Of a DNA stretch of 7,873 nt, positions 1-6,445 are shown piece after piece. Position numbers and translations under genes: made by a program. The DNA comes from Chitinophagaceae bacterium. Lineage in GTDB: Bacteria; Bacteroidota; Bacteroidia; Chitinophagales; Chitinophagaceae. The stretch covers positions 166 to 8,038 of the forward strand of contig DPFD01000035.1 of the NCBI GenBank assembly GCA_003534175.1, in the 5' to 3' direction. The notes under the pieces are model-generated. The model saw only the letters and a program-made list of their open reading frames with translations. It searched no databases and was not told the DNA's origin. Position 1 is the stretch's first letter; the number at the start of each line of letters is the position of its first letter.

Positions 1-603
1 ATCAGGGATTTTGAGTTGCGCTGTAACATGCATGGTATTTTATATACCGTTCGCAGTAATACCGACGGACTGGTGTTTGAAGCCATACAAAAAGAGAGTC
101 GTTTCGCTGATTTAATGATCATCAGCAGTGAGCATTTTTATAAACAGTTCGGTGAACAGCCAAATGAATACCTGCGAGAAATTCTGCGGAACAGTGAGTG
201 CGGAGTATTATTACTGCCGGATCAGTGCAAATTTCCTCAGAAAATTTTGCTGGCCTATGACGGTAGTGAATCATCTGTGTTTGCTATCAAACAGTTCGCT
301 TATCTGTTCCCTAATTTCAGCAAGCGCCGTACGGTGTTAGTATATGCAGGGGATAAAGTGAAAGATGTTCCGGATCAGGTGTTAATCAGTGAACTGGTGT
401 TGAGGCATTATCCTGATATGGAAATGCAGCTTATACATATCGAGGAAAGGGATGATCTGGTTCGCTGGCTGAATAATCAGCAGGATGCGCTAATCGTTGC
501 CGGTTCATTTGGCCGGTCTGCTTTTTCGCAATTGTTTAAAAAGAGTTTTTTAACTCAGCTCATCAGCGATCAACATTTGCCTATGTTTATTTCACATAAA
601 TAA
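1..603 (+). CDS. Universal stress protein, tandem Usp domains (5'-truncated by window edge)
   Basis: This is a Usp-family cytoplasmic stress protein; its exact role is unknown. The reading frame is open from base 1, so the true start lies upstream. A TTG at 16 is only an internal codon. 200 residues are visible. Aligning its Cys8 with Cys84 of the next gene's product suggests about 75 residues are missing. The visible part holds the end of the first Usp domain (FADLMIIS, then CGVLLLP near 67-73) and a complete second domain from about residue 80, opening with the classical first strand KILLAYDGSESS. The nucleotide-binding motif G-x2-G-x9-G-S/T appears as GSFG (168-171) followed after nine residues by KS, so the last glycine is lost. 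The stop TAA lies 6 bp before the next Usp gene, suggesting co-transcription. Family call is strong; ATP binding is uncertain. Confidence 0.9.
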   Translation: MRDFELRCNMHGILYTVRSNTDGLVFEAIQKESRFADLMIISSEHFYKQFGEQPNEYLREILRNSECGVLLLPDQCKFPQKILLAYDGSESSVFAIKQFAYLFPNFSKRRTVLVYAGDKVKDVPDQVLISELVLRHYPDMEMQLIHIEERDDLVRWLNNQQDALIVAGSFGRSAFSQLFKKSFLTQLISDQHLPMFISHK

Positions 604-609
604 AGAATC

Positions 610-1443
610 ATGAACAACATTTTGTGGTTGGTAAATCCGGTTACTTTTAAAAGAGAAGATTTTTTCTTTCCTGCCTATCTGAGCAGGTTGAATAACAGTA
701 CTCTAACGGCATTACTGATGGAAGCCCGGGTAATGGAAGCTTTACCGGTTTTCTCCAATGATGTGATGTTTCCTACACGGGAGTATACTATAGCGGATAC
801 TGCCATCAATGAAGAAAGCAATACACTGTTTGAGACAGGCACGGCCATGCTGGAAAAATGTGCTGAAGAAAACGGAATAGAATTGCATATTCGCTCCGGA
901 TCAGGTGATCCGCTGGAGCAAATGGTGGTGGAGAGTACCTTCGCCGATTTAGTGTTGGTACATTCCAACCTTACTTTCAGTGCTGCAGATGACAGGGTGC
1001 CTTCTGATTTTATATTGGAACTGTTACCCAAAGCCAAATGTCCTGTTCTGGTAATGCCGGATGATATGCAGGAAATTAAAGAATTATATTTCACCTACAA
1101 CGGCAAGTATTCGTCTGTTTATTCTATACGCCAGTTCACCTATCTGTTTCCACAGTTCAAAGATTTACCTGTAACTATTTTAACGGCACCGGAAACGGAG
1201 GAAGATATTCCTCATAAAGAACATCTTAAAACCCTGCTCCAAAAACACTATTCAAATATTACATTCAAAATTTTGAACGGAGATGCAGAAAATGCATTGA
1301 TGATTGAATTGATGCCCAGAAAAAATGCGATGGTTACCTTTGGGGCATTTGGAAGAAATAAAATATCAAGATTCTTCAAAAGGAGCGGTGCCGACAATAT
1401 TTTACACGTAATTAATATACCTTTATTTATCACACATCCTTAA
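610..1443 (+). CDS. Universal stress protein, tandem Usp domains
   Basis: Complete 277-residue Usp protein with two tandem Usp folds (about 1-150 and 157-277), the usual length for two-domain members. Domain 1 begins with the strand ILWLVNP and ends with CPVLVMP (144-150). Its expected G-x2-G-x9-G segment is replaced by a stretch from SNLTF (119-123) to PSDFI (131-135). Domain 2 contains YNGKYSSVYSIRQF and a C-terminal GAFG (245-248), then RS after nine residues, so two motif glycines remain and the third is Arg. The ATG at 610 is chosen because it gives the first beta strand right at the N-terminus. No Shine-Dalgarno sequence is evident, as is normal in Bacteroidota. It lies 6 bp after one paralogue and 4 bp before another, so it probably sits in a Usp operon. 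Its molecular role cannot be told from sequence. Confidence 0.93.
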   Translation: MNNILWLVNPVTFKREDFFFPAYLSRLNNSTLTALLMEARVMEALPVFSNDVMFPTREYTIADTAINEESNTLFETGTAMLEKCAEENGIELHIRSGSGDPLEQMVVESTFADLVLVHSNLTFSAADDRVPSDFILELLPKAKCPVLVMPDDMQEIKELYFTYNGKYSSVYSIRQFTYLFPQFKDLPVTILTAPETEEDIPHKEHLKTLLQKHYSNITFKILNGDAENALMIELMPRKNAMVTFGAFGRNKISRFFKRSGADNILHVINIPLFITHP

Positions 1444-1447
1444 TATT

Positions 1448-2293
1448 ATGATTAAAGTATTAGCAGTATTTGACGGACTCCGATTTTCAGAAGCTACATT
1501 GCAGCACAGCATTCAGATAGCAAAGTCTCAGCCTGCACATCTGGTGGGATTATTTCTGGAAGACTTTACCTATCAAAGTTTTAGCCGGTACAAAGCCATC
1601 ACCCGTGAAAATTTAACAACCAAACAAATTGCAGCACTGGAAAAGAAAGATGAGGCAACCCGAAAAGCATCACGGGAAAGATTTGAAGCGGTTTGTAAAA
1701 AAGCAGGCATTGAACATAGCATTCACAAGGAAAATGATGTGGCCTTTCCAACCTTGATGCAGGAAGCTATTTATGCTGATTTAGTGGTGATAGATGCCAA
1801 CGAAACATTCAGCTTAGCCAAAGAGAAAGCACCTACCGAGTTTATTCGTGATTTTTTATCCGGCAGTGAAAGCCCCGTATTGCTGGTAAACAAAAAATAT
1901 ACACCCGTTACCAACGCGGTTATGTTGTTTGATGGTGAGCCGTCTTCTGTATTTGCGATTAAGCAGTACAGTTATCTTATTGGGGCGCATCAGGATTTGA
2001 ATGTGGAAGTTCTTACCGTGAAGAAAGAAAGAGCTTCTGCGCATGTGCCTGATAACCGGCTTATGAAGGAATTCATGAAGCGTCATTTCCCCAAAGCAGT
2101 GTATACTGTGGTGAAGAGTGATTATGCAGAACCTAAAATCATTGAACACCTGAAACAATTGCCAGGGAAGCCCCTCATTGTGCTGGGTGCGTATCGCCGT
2201 GGAATGGTATCGAGATGGTTTAAGCAAAGTATGGCAGATACCTTGTTGGAAAACCTTAGTTTTCCGCTGTTCATCGCCCACAACAAAGCGTAA
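1448..2293 (+). CDS. Universal stress protein, tandem Usp domains
   Basis: Complete 281-residue Usp protein. Domain 1 (about 1-148) starts with IKVLAVFDG and includes a long charged helical insertion (about 55-85, rich in Lys, Glu and Arg). It ends with SPVLLV (142-147). Domain 2 (about 153-281) carries FDGEPSSVFAIKQYSYL. The nucleotide motif has decayed further than in the two upstream paralogues: GAYR (247-250), then QS (260-261), so only the first motif glycine is left. The start is 4 bp after the preceding stop, which points to translational coupling in one transcript. The three consecutive genes look like old local duplications, since they share the SSV(F/Y)(A/S)I(K/R)Q signature and a C-terminal (P)(L/M)FI(A/S/T)H end but are otherwise diverged. 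Usp family membership is clear; ligand and function are unknown. Confidence 0.93.
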   Translation: MIKVLAVFDGLRFSEATLQHSIQIAKSQPAHLVGLFLEDFTYQSFSRYKAITRENLTTKQIAALEKKDEATRKASRERFEAVCKKAGIEHSIHKENDVAFPTLMQEAIYADLVVIDANETFSLAKEKAPTEFIRDFLSGSESPVLLVNKKYTPVTNAVMLFDGEPSSVFAIKQYSYLIGAHQDLNVEVLTVKKERASAHVPDNRLMKEFMKRHFPKAVYTVVKSDYAEPKIIEHLKQLPGKPLIVLGAYRRGMVSRWFKQSMADTLLENLSFPLFIAHNKA

Positions 2294-2327
2294 GCATCAT
2301 ACCATAAAAAGCCGGAAGTAAAATTGC

Positions 2328-3338
2328 ATGGATACTCTTACACACATTGCGGTAGGAGCCTGTATTGGTGAAGCTATGGCCGGCAAAGTACTCGGCAGGA
2401 AGGCTATGCTGTGGGGGATACTGTTGCACAGTTTACCGGATATTGATTTTATGGCAGGCTTATGGTTAACTGAAACCGAAAACCTGCTGGCACACCGTGG
2501 CATCACACACTCTATACTATTTCTTGTGGTTGTTACACCGCTGATTGCCGTCTTTGCTTCCTGGCTGCATGCGGCACATGCCCTGGGCTTGAAACGGTGG
2601 ATGGCATTTTTTTATGTAGCGGTTGCTGCACATATTTTTATTGATACATTCAACAATTATGGCGTAGGATTACTGGAGCCCTTCAGCAATCTGCGCTTTT
2701 CTTTTAATACCATTTATGTTGCCGACCCCTTTTTTACCATTGGTCCGCTGGCAGCAATGATTGCATTATTGTTGTTGAAAAAAAGAAATCCATCCCGAAG
2801 GAAATGGTGGGCCTGGGGCATTGGACTCGCTATGGTATATACCATTTATGCAGTTGCGCACAAACTTCAGATAAACCGGGATGTAAAAAAATCACTGGCT
2901 TCTCAGCAGATTCCATACAAAGATTATTTTTCTACGCCCGCTCCCTTTCAAACATGGCTTTGGTTTGTGGTGGTGAAGCAGGACACCACGTTTAAAATCA
3001 GCTACCGTTCGGTTTTTGATAAAAAGCCCGAGTTGAGTTGGCGTACCATTGAACGCAACGATTCATTGCTGGATTCCTTTCCGGATCAAAAATCGGTTCA
3101 ACAACTCAAGTCGTTTTCGCAGGGATATTACTCCGGGGAACGTTATGGCGATACAGTGGTGTTGAATGACTTTAGATTCGGACAGGAAGTGGGGTGGTAT
3201 GATTCCCTGGGTAAAATCGCTTTCCACTATTATTTGAATTTTCCTAATCAGAACACACTCGTTGTTCAAAGAGGTAGGTTTGCACGTTGGAACGCGGAGG
3301 TTTTTAAACATTATCTGCGGCGCATAGCAGGGAAATAA
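2328..3338 (+). CDS. Membrane-bound metal-dependent hydrolase, YdjM/YfhP (DUF457) family
   Basis: 336-residue inner-membrane protein of the YdjM/LexA-binding, membrane-associated hydrolase family (PF04307). The family signature is visible: MDTLTHIAVGACIG at the N-terminus (His6), LLHSLPDID (Asp38, Asp40), HRGITHS (His56, His61), and AHIFIDTFNNYG (His102, Asp106). These are the usual candidate metal ligands. Hydrophobic segments lie at about 62-80, 91-108, 133-150 and 160-178. The remaining ~155 residues form a soluble, aromatic-rich C-terminal region with no motif I recognise. E. coli YdjM lacks such an extension, while longer relatives such as B. subtilis YfhP have a similar size. The ATG at 2328 fits the signature exactly; a GGAAG about 10 bp upstream may help initiation. 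It follows the third Usp gene by 34 bp and probably shares its transcript. The substrate is unknown in the family. Confidence 0.88.
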   Translation: MDTLTHIAVGACIGEAMAGKVLGRKAMLWGILLHSLPDIDFMAGLWLTETENLLAHRGITHSILFLVVVTPLIAVFASWLHAAHALGLKRWMAFFYVAVAAHIFIDTFNNYGVGLLEPFSNLRFSFNTIYVADPFFTIGPLAAMIALLLLKKRNPSRRKWWAWGIGLAMVYTIYAVAHKLQINRDVKKSLASQQIPYKDYFSTPAPFQTWLWFVVVKQDTTFKISYRSVFDKKPELSWRTIERNDSLLDSFPDQKSVQQLKSFSQGYYSGERYGDTVVLNDFRFGQEVGWYDSLGKIAFHYYLNFPNQNTLVVQRGRFARWNAEVFKHYLRRIAGK

Positions 3339-3545
3339 AAAATATTTTTTCGGAAGCAGCATGCTATCCCCTTTGCCTTTTAAGTTGTTAAAAGTAGGGT
3401 ACAAATTCCATGGATGTGTTAACTTTAAAACATTAGAAAGATGATTTCATTTTATCTTTTGGATTATTTACCTGAAGGATAGATTTCGATGTGGAATTAC
3501 AGGCTGAATGATTCAAAGGAAATAATCCCTTAAAACATTGAAGCG
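3339..3545 (+). promoter_or_regulatory. Non-coding gap before the fourth Usp gene, probable promoter region
   Basis: This is the largest non-coding stretch in the window (207 bp). An A/T-only 14-bp palindrome (3337-3350) overlaps the stop codon of the upstream gene; it has no GC stem and is not a convincing terminator. Downstream is an inverted TGTT-N8-AACA (3417-3432). At 3453-3461 lies TATCTTTTG, which is one base longer than the Bacteroidota -7 element TAnnTTTG, and no good -33 TTTG sits at the right distance. AAGGA at 3516-3520 is too far from the ATG at 3546 to act as a ribosome site. I infer that a promoter for the fourth Usp gene is here because of the gap size, not because of a strong motif. 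Confidence 0.3.
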
Positions 3546-4352
3546 ATGAGTTGTATTCTGGCACCCGTAAATTTTTCACAGGCATCTGATAACGCCGCTT
3601 TTTATGCCGCTTCGCTGGCTAAGCAGTTGAATCTACCATTGATTTTATTACACGTGGTACCTGTGCCCCTGAGTATACCTCCGGTTCCTTTACCCGGTGA
3701 AATGTTTGATCAGCTCAGGCAGGATGCCTACAAGCAGTTACAACAGCTGGCCGCAACGTTCAATGAAGTGATTGATATTAAAGCACGGCTGGAAGTGGAG
3801 TTGGGTTCGCTGGGTTTTCAACTTGAAACCGCCATCAGAAACTTTACACCTGAAATTGTTATCATGGTCATTTCGCGGGAATCAGCCTCCCGGGTCATTT
3901 TCTCCAGTAATGTGTTTGAATCGCTTAAACAACTTAGTGTACCTTTAGTTGTAGTGGGGGAAGATGTACAATATGAGCCGGTTAAAAAAATTGCGATGGC
4001 ATTTGATTTTGATGCCGGTATCATCAGCCTGCCTTCTGATGCGGTACTGCGTTATTGCAATCTGCTGAAATGTGCATTAGATATTGTACATGTGAACAAA
4101 TCAGCCAATAAACCCGATATTGAAAAGGTGAGGGCCTTATGGAATTTGTTACCCGGACTGGAAACCGATGTGCAGTTTATTGATGATGATATTGTAGAAG
4201 AAGGACTGCACCGTTATTTCGAAATGCATGAAGCGCAACAACTCATGTTACTGCCCAAGCACCACGGTTTTTTCGAATTTCATACCAGTGAAACCAAACG
4301 CTTACTGTGGAAATTTAAAGTTCCGGTAGTTGTCATTAAAGAATCAAAGTAA
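3546..4352 (+). CDS. Divergent universal stress protein, tandem Usp domains
   Basis: 268-residue protein with two Usp folds (about 1-137 and 146-268). Domain 1 begins in the classical way (CILAPVNFSQASDNAAFYAASLA), has the strand LILLHVVPVP, a Pro-rich connector, and ends SVPLVVVGED. Domain 2 starts KKIAMAFDFD and ends VPVVVIKESK. Neither domain has the G-x2-G-x9-G-S/T nucleotide motif: domain 1 has MVISRESASRVIFSSN in its place, and domain 2 has LLPKHHGFFEFHTSETKR. It is therefore probably of the non-ATP-binding kind. It is distinct from the three Usp proteins upstream, lacking their SSVFAIKQ signature, and is likely transcribed on its own from the 207-bp gap before it. Its stop lies only 13 bp from the stop of the convergent SQR gene. 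Confidence 0.9.
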   Translation: MSCILAPVNFSQASDNAAFYAASLAKQLNLPLILLHVVPVPLSIPPVPLPGEMFDQLRQDAYKQLQQLAATFNEVIDIKARLEVELGSLGFQLETAIRNFTPEIVIMVISRESASRVIFSSNVFESLKQLSVPLVVVGEDVQYEPVKKIAMAFDFDAGIISLPSDAVLRYCNLLKCALDIVHVNKSANKPDIEKVRALWNLLPGLETDVQFIDDDIVEEGLHRYFEMHEAQQLMLLPKHHGFFEFHTSETKRLLWKFKVPVVVIKESK

Positions 4353-4365
4353 ACCGGTTGTTTGC

Positions 4366-5616
4366 TTACATTTTTCCTTTCATCATCTGATTCCAGTATA
4401 GATAAGGGAGTGCGTACTTTTTCAACAGCCACATACTCCATTGTTCCTTTGTTGTATCCACAAATTTACTGAGGAGAGGATCACTGTCGCGTACATTGCC
4501 GTATTTAAACTCTGCCAGCAACATTTTACCGTAACCGGTAACCAACGGGCAGGAAGAATAGCCGTTATATGTTGACGCACTTTTTTTACCAATGATGGAT
4601 TGGATGATATGATCTACCACCACCGGTGCTTGTTTGCCTGCTGCTGCACCGGTTTTAGCGGTAGGCAATGAGGCCACATCTCCCAAAGCATATACATTCG
4701 GGAATCGTTTATGCTCCAGTGTTTCAGGATCTACATCTACCCAGCCTTTACCTGCACCCTCCGGTATGGCCAGTACAGATTGACGTATAAACTCGGGAGC
4801 TGCCTGTGGTGGGGCAAGATGCAGCATGTCATACGGCATTTGAATCAGTTGGTCGCTACCCATGGTTTCGTGAATCCGCTCTTCGGGTAAGAAGGCAGCA
4901 TCTTTTTTATACTCGAAATAAATAATACGATTTGTAGAATCAATCTTAACCGGGTTGTAAAAAAGTTTCAGGATGATTTCTTTTCTGTTCACTACCTGCA
5001 TGAGCGTGTCGGCAAATTCCTTCGTTCCAAAAATAACCGTACCGGGGGTTGCGTAAATCATATTCGTACGGCTACGCACACCTGATTTTCTGAAATAATC
5101 ATCGGCCAGGTATAATATTTTTTGTGGAGCGCCTCCACATTTTATAGGGGTGGAGGGTTGAGTAAATACGGCATTGCCTCCTTTAAATTCCTGTAGAACT
5201 TTCCACGTTTTTTTAGGATCGTTATAATTGCTGCATACCACCTCGGTTTTCATGGCTTCCGGTAAACCAGGCATCGCGTCATAATCCATCACCAGGCCAG
5301 GAGCAACTACCAGGTAATCATATTGCAGTGCACCTGTATTTTGGGTGAGCACCGAATGGGTATCCGGATCAATTGAAGTGGCGTAATCCCGGATCCAGTC
5401 AACTCCCTGTGGAATCAGCGATGCGGTGTCTCTTCTCGTTTTATTGTAATCGTATGTTCCCGCACCCACCAGGGTGTATGCTGCCTGATACCAGTGGTCA
5501 GGTGATGGTTCAATAATTCCAACGGAAAGATTTTTTTCTTTTCTTTTTAGTTGGGCAGCAACCATGATTCCGGCAGTACCACCGCCGATAATCAACACCT
5601 GATAATGCGATTTCAT
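4366..5616 (-). CDS. sqr: Type II sulfide:quinone oxidoreductase (SQOR-like flavoprotein)
   Basis: 416-residue FAD-dependent oxidoreductase that should oxidise sulfide (as sulfane sulfur on a cysteine) and pass electrons to the membrane quinone pool. Visible elements: the FAD dinucleotide fold VLIIGGGTAG (GGGTAG at 11-16) with Glu36 for the ribose, the second FAD motif ALGD (Asp313), and the two redox cysteines of the mitochondrial-type (type II) SQR, Cys160 in PIKCGGAPQK and Cys356 in SSCPLVTGYG. Both contexts closely match human SQOR from memory, as do PQGVDWI, WVDVDPETL, and the C-terminal LPYLYWNQMM, a likely membrane-anchoring amphipathic end. This separates it from NDH-2 and from flavocytochrome c. 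It is the last gene of the minus-strand operon, starting 4 bp after thioredoxin. The acceptor for the sulfane sulfur is not shown by sequence. Confidence 0.9.
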   Translation of the reverse strand: MKSHYQVLIIGGGTAGIMVAAQLKRKEKNLSVGIIEPSPDHWYQAAYTLVGAGTYDYNKTRRDTASLIPQGVDWIRDYATSIDPDTHSVLTQNTGALQYDYLVVAPGLVMDYDAMPGLPEAMKTEVVCSNYNDPKKTWKVLQEFKGGNAVFTQPSTPIKCGGAPQKILYLADDYFRKSGVRSRTNMIYATPGTVIFGTKEFADTLMQVVNRKEIILKLFYNPVKIDSTNRIIYFEYKKDAAFLPEERIHETMGSDQLIQMPYDMLHLAPPQAAPEFIRQSVLAIPEGAGKGWVDVDPETLEHKRFPNVYALGDVASLPTAKTGAAAGKQAPVVVDHIIQSIIGKKSASTYNGYSSCPLVTGYGKMLLAEFKYGNVRDSDPLLSKFVDTTKEQWSMWLLKKYALPYLYWNQMMKGKM

Positions 5617-5620
5617 ATAA

Positions 5621-5926
5621 TTAGATTGATTGATGTTGCGAAATAATCTGACTCAACTGAGCGGCGGGCACCACACCCGATTGCCTCCACACCACCTTGC
5701 CTTTTTTGAAAAGCATTAACGTGGGAACTCCCTGAACCTGATAGGCCGCAGCCGCTTCCGGACTTTTATCCACATCAATTTTGATGATAACCGCGCTATC
5801 GCCCACCTTTGATTTTACTTCATCCAAAATAGGCGACATCATCCTGCAAGGGCCGCACCATGTGGCAAAAAAATCTACCAACACGGGTTTTTCTCCCTGA
5901 ATCAGTTCTGAAAATGTTATTTGCAT
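5621..5926 (-). CDS. Thioredoxin
   Basis: 101-residue single-domain cytoplasmic thioredoxin, a standard length for the family. The active site WCGPC has Cys24 and Cys27, preceded by the beta strand PVLVDFFAT. The cis-proline loop is GVPT (Pro68), followed by LMLFKKGK. There is no signal peptide, so it acts in the cytoplasm. It would reduce disulfides or take sulfur from persulfides. The position 4 bp before the SQR gene and 17 bp after the DUF2892 gene argues for a dedicated role in persulfide reduction or transfer rather than a general housekeeping one; this is inference. The start codon is preceded by A-rich sequence (CAATAAA) without a Shine-Dalgarno motif. Confidence 0.96.
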   Translation of the reverse strand: MQITFSELIQGEKPVLVDFFATWCGPCRMMSPILDEVKSKVGDSAVIIKIDVDKSPEAAAAYQVQGVPTLMLFKKGKVVWRQSGVVPAAQLSQIISQHQSI

Positions 5927-5943
5927 TTTATTGAGTTTATGGA

Positions 5944-6165
5944 TTATTTAATTTCTTCGTAAGTAACAGGCTCATCTGAACGTCCGGGCTTACGGTTAAT
6001 CGTACACGAAGTTCCGCAGCATCCTACATTCATGATGGCGAAAAGGGTGAAGAACCCTCCCAGAATCATGTACAGCCATTCCTTCATCATGATACCCTGT
6101 ATCACAATAATAACTCCTAACACTAAACGAATGATGCGCATCCAACCCCACGATTTTAAGTTCAT
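5944..6165 (-). CDS. DUF2892 (YgaP-type transmembrane) small membrane protein
   Basis: 73-residue protein resembling the transmembrane domain of E. coli YgaP (DUF2892/YgaP_TM). Two hydrophobic helices are visible, about 11-27 (RLVLGVIIVIQGIM) and 30-47 (WLYMILGGFFTLFAIMNVG), joined by a tight Lys-Glu turn, so both ends should face the same side. Right after helix 2 comes GCCGTSC (Cys49, Cys50, Cys54), a conserved kind of cysteine cluster in this family, then a charged tail. In YgaP this domain is fused to a rhodanese; here a stand-alone rhodanese is encoded nearby in the same gene row. It is 56 bp after the DUF6132 gene and 17 bp before thioredoxin. A role in membrane handling of sulfane sulfur or thiocyanate-like products is plausible but unproven. 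Confidence 0.82.
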   Translation of the reverse strand: MNLKSWGWMRIIRLVLGVIIVIQGIMMKEWLYMILGGFFTLFAIMNVGCCGTSCTINRKPGRSDEPVTYEEIK

Positions 6166-6171
6166 GCTATT

Positions 6172-6190
6172 TGATTTTATGTAAAAATCA
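6172..6190. repeat. Perfect 7-bp inverted repeat just upstream of the DUF2892 start
   Basis: TGATTTT (6172-6178) and AAAATCA (6184-6190) flank a 5-base spacer. The repeat ends 6 bp before the DUF2892 start codon on the minus strand. It could form a weak A/U-rich hairpin at the ribosome binding region or be an operator. The spacing does not fit the FNR half-site pair TTGAT-N4-ATCAA. The repeat is short and A/T-rich, so chance is a real possibility. Confidence 0.35.
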
Positions 6191-6221
6191 GATATTAATC
6201 TCAGCCGGTCGGTGACTGTAG

Positions 6222-6440
6222 TTACATAACACCCTCATCCCGGTTGTTCTTCTTCTTTTTGTTCGGAACAAAGAGATTGAATGCCAGTCCGCCCATCACA
6301 GCTCCGTATAACGTGCTGGGCATGGGCCTGGAAGTGATAGGGCAGGTGCCCGACAGGCAACCGATGTACTGATAGTATAGGTATCCTCCCACGGCACCGG
6401 CCAGGATGCCTAAACCTGTAATCCATATACTTTTTTTCAT
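6222..6440 (-). CDS. DUF6132 family small membrane protein
   Basis: 72-residue protein that I recognise as a DUF6132-type protein from its pattern: a glycine-rich first helix (about 5-23, ITGLGILAGAVGGYLYY), then YIGCLSGTCPITSRP with Cys28 and Cys33, then a second hydrophobic, glycine-containing stretch (about 42-58, STLYGAVMGGLAFNLFVP) and a strongly basic tail (KKKKNNR). The CxxxxCPIT motif lies between the two helices. The family is of unknown function; it is common in Bacteroidota and is often found near rhodanese and sulfur-transport genes. Here it lies 5 bp after the DUF2490 gene and 56 bp before the DUF2892 gene. The cysteine pair at the membrane surface suggests redox or sulfur chemistry, which is inference. 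Confidence 0.82.
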   Translation of the reverse strand: MKKSIWITGLGILAGAVGGYLYYQYIGCLSGTCPITSRPMPSTLYGAVMGGLAFNLFVPNKKKKNNRDEGVM

Positions 6441-6445
6441 ACGTT

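Noticed and set aside
16..30. TTG at 16 as the true start of the first gene
   Set aside because: The frame is open to base 1 and the sequence before it aligns within the Usp domain of the next paralogue, so the gene begins outside the window.
675..1094. 139-codon open frame on the minus strand opposite the second Usp gene
   Set aside because: It lies wholly inside a well-supported Usp gene, has Ser/Ile/Val-rich low-quality protein with no family pattern, and has no start-region support.
1856..2281. 141-codon open frame on the minus strand opposite the third Usp gene
   Set aside because: It is opposite the conserved second Usp domain; the protein is His/Arg-rich without recognisable motifs, typical of an antisense shadow.
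3337..3350. AAAAAATATTTTTT as an intrinsic terminator after the hydrolase gene
   Set aside because: The palindrome has only A/T pairs and no loop or GC stem, so a stable terminator hairpin is not expected.
3063..3404. 113-codon minus-strand frame reaching into the 207-bp gap
   Set aside because: Most of it is antisense to the hydrolase gene; the part in the gap is short and shows no protein family, so the gap is better read as non-coding.
4352..4359. AACCGGTT palindrome between the convergent genes as a bidirectional terminator
   Set aside because: It is an 8-bp self-complementary word with no loop and no T-tract on either side.
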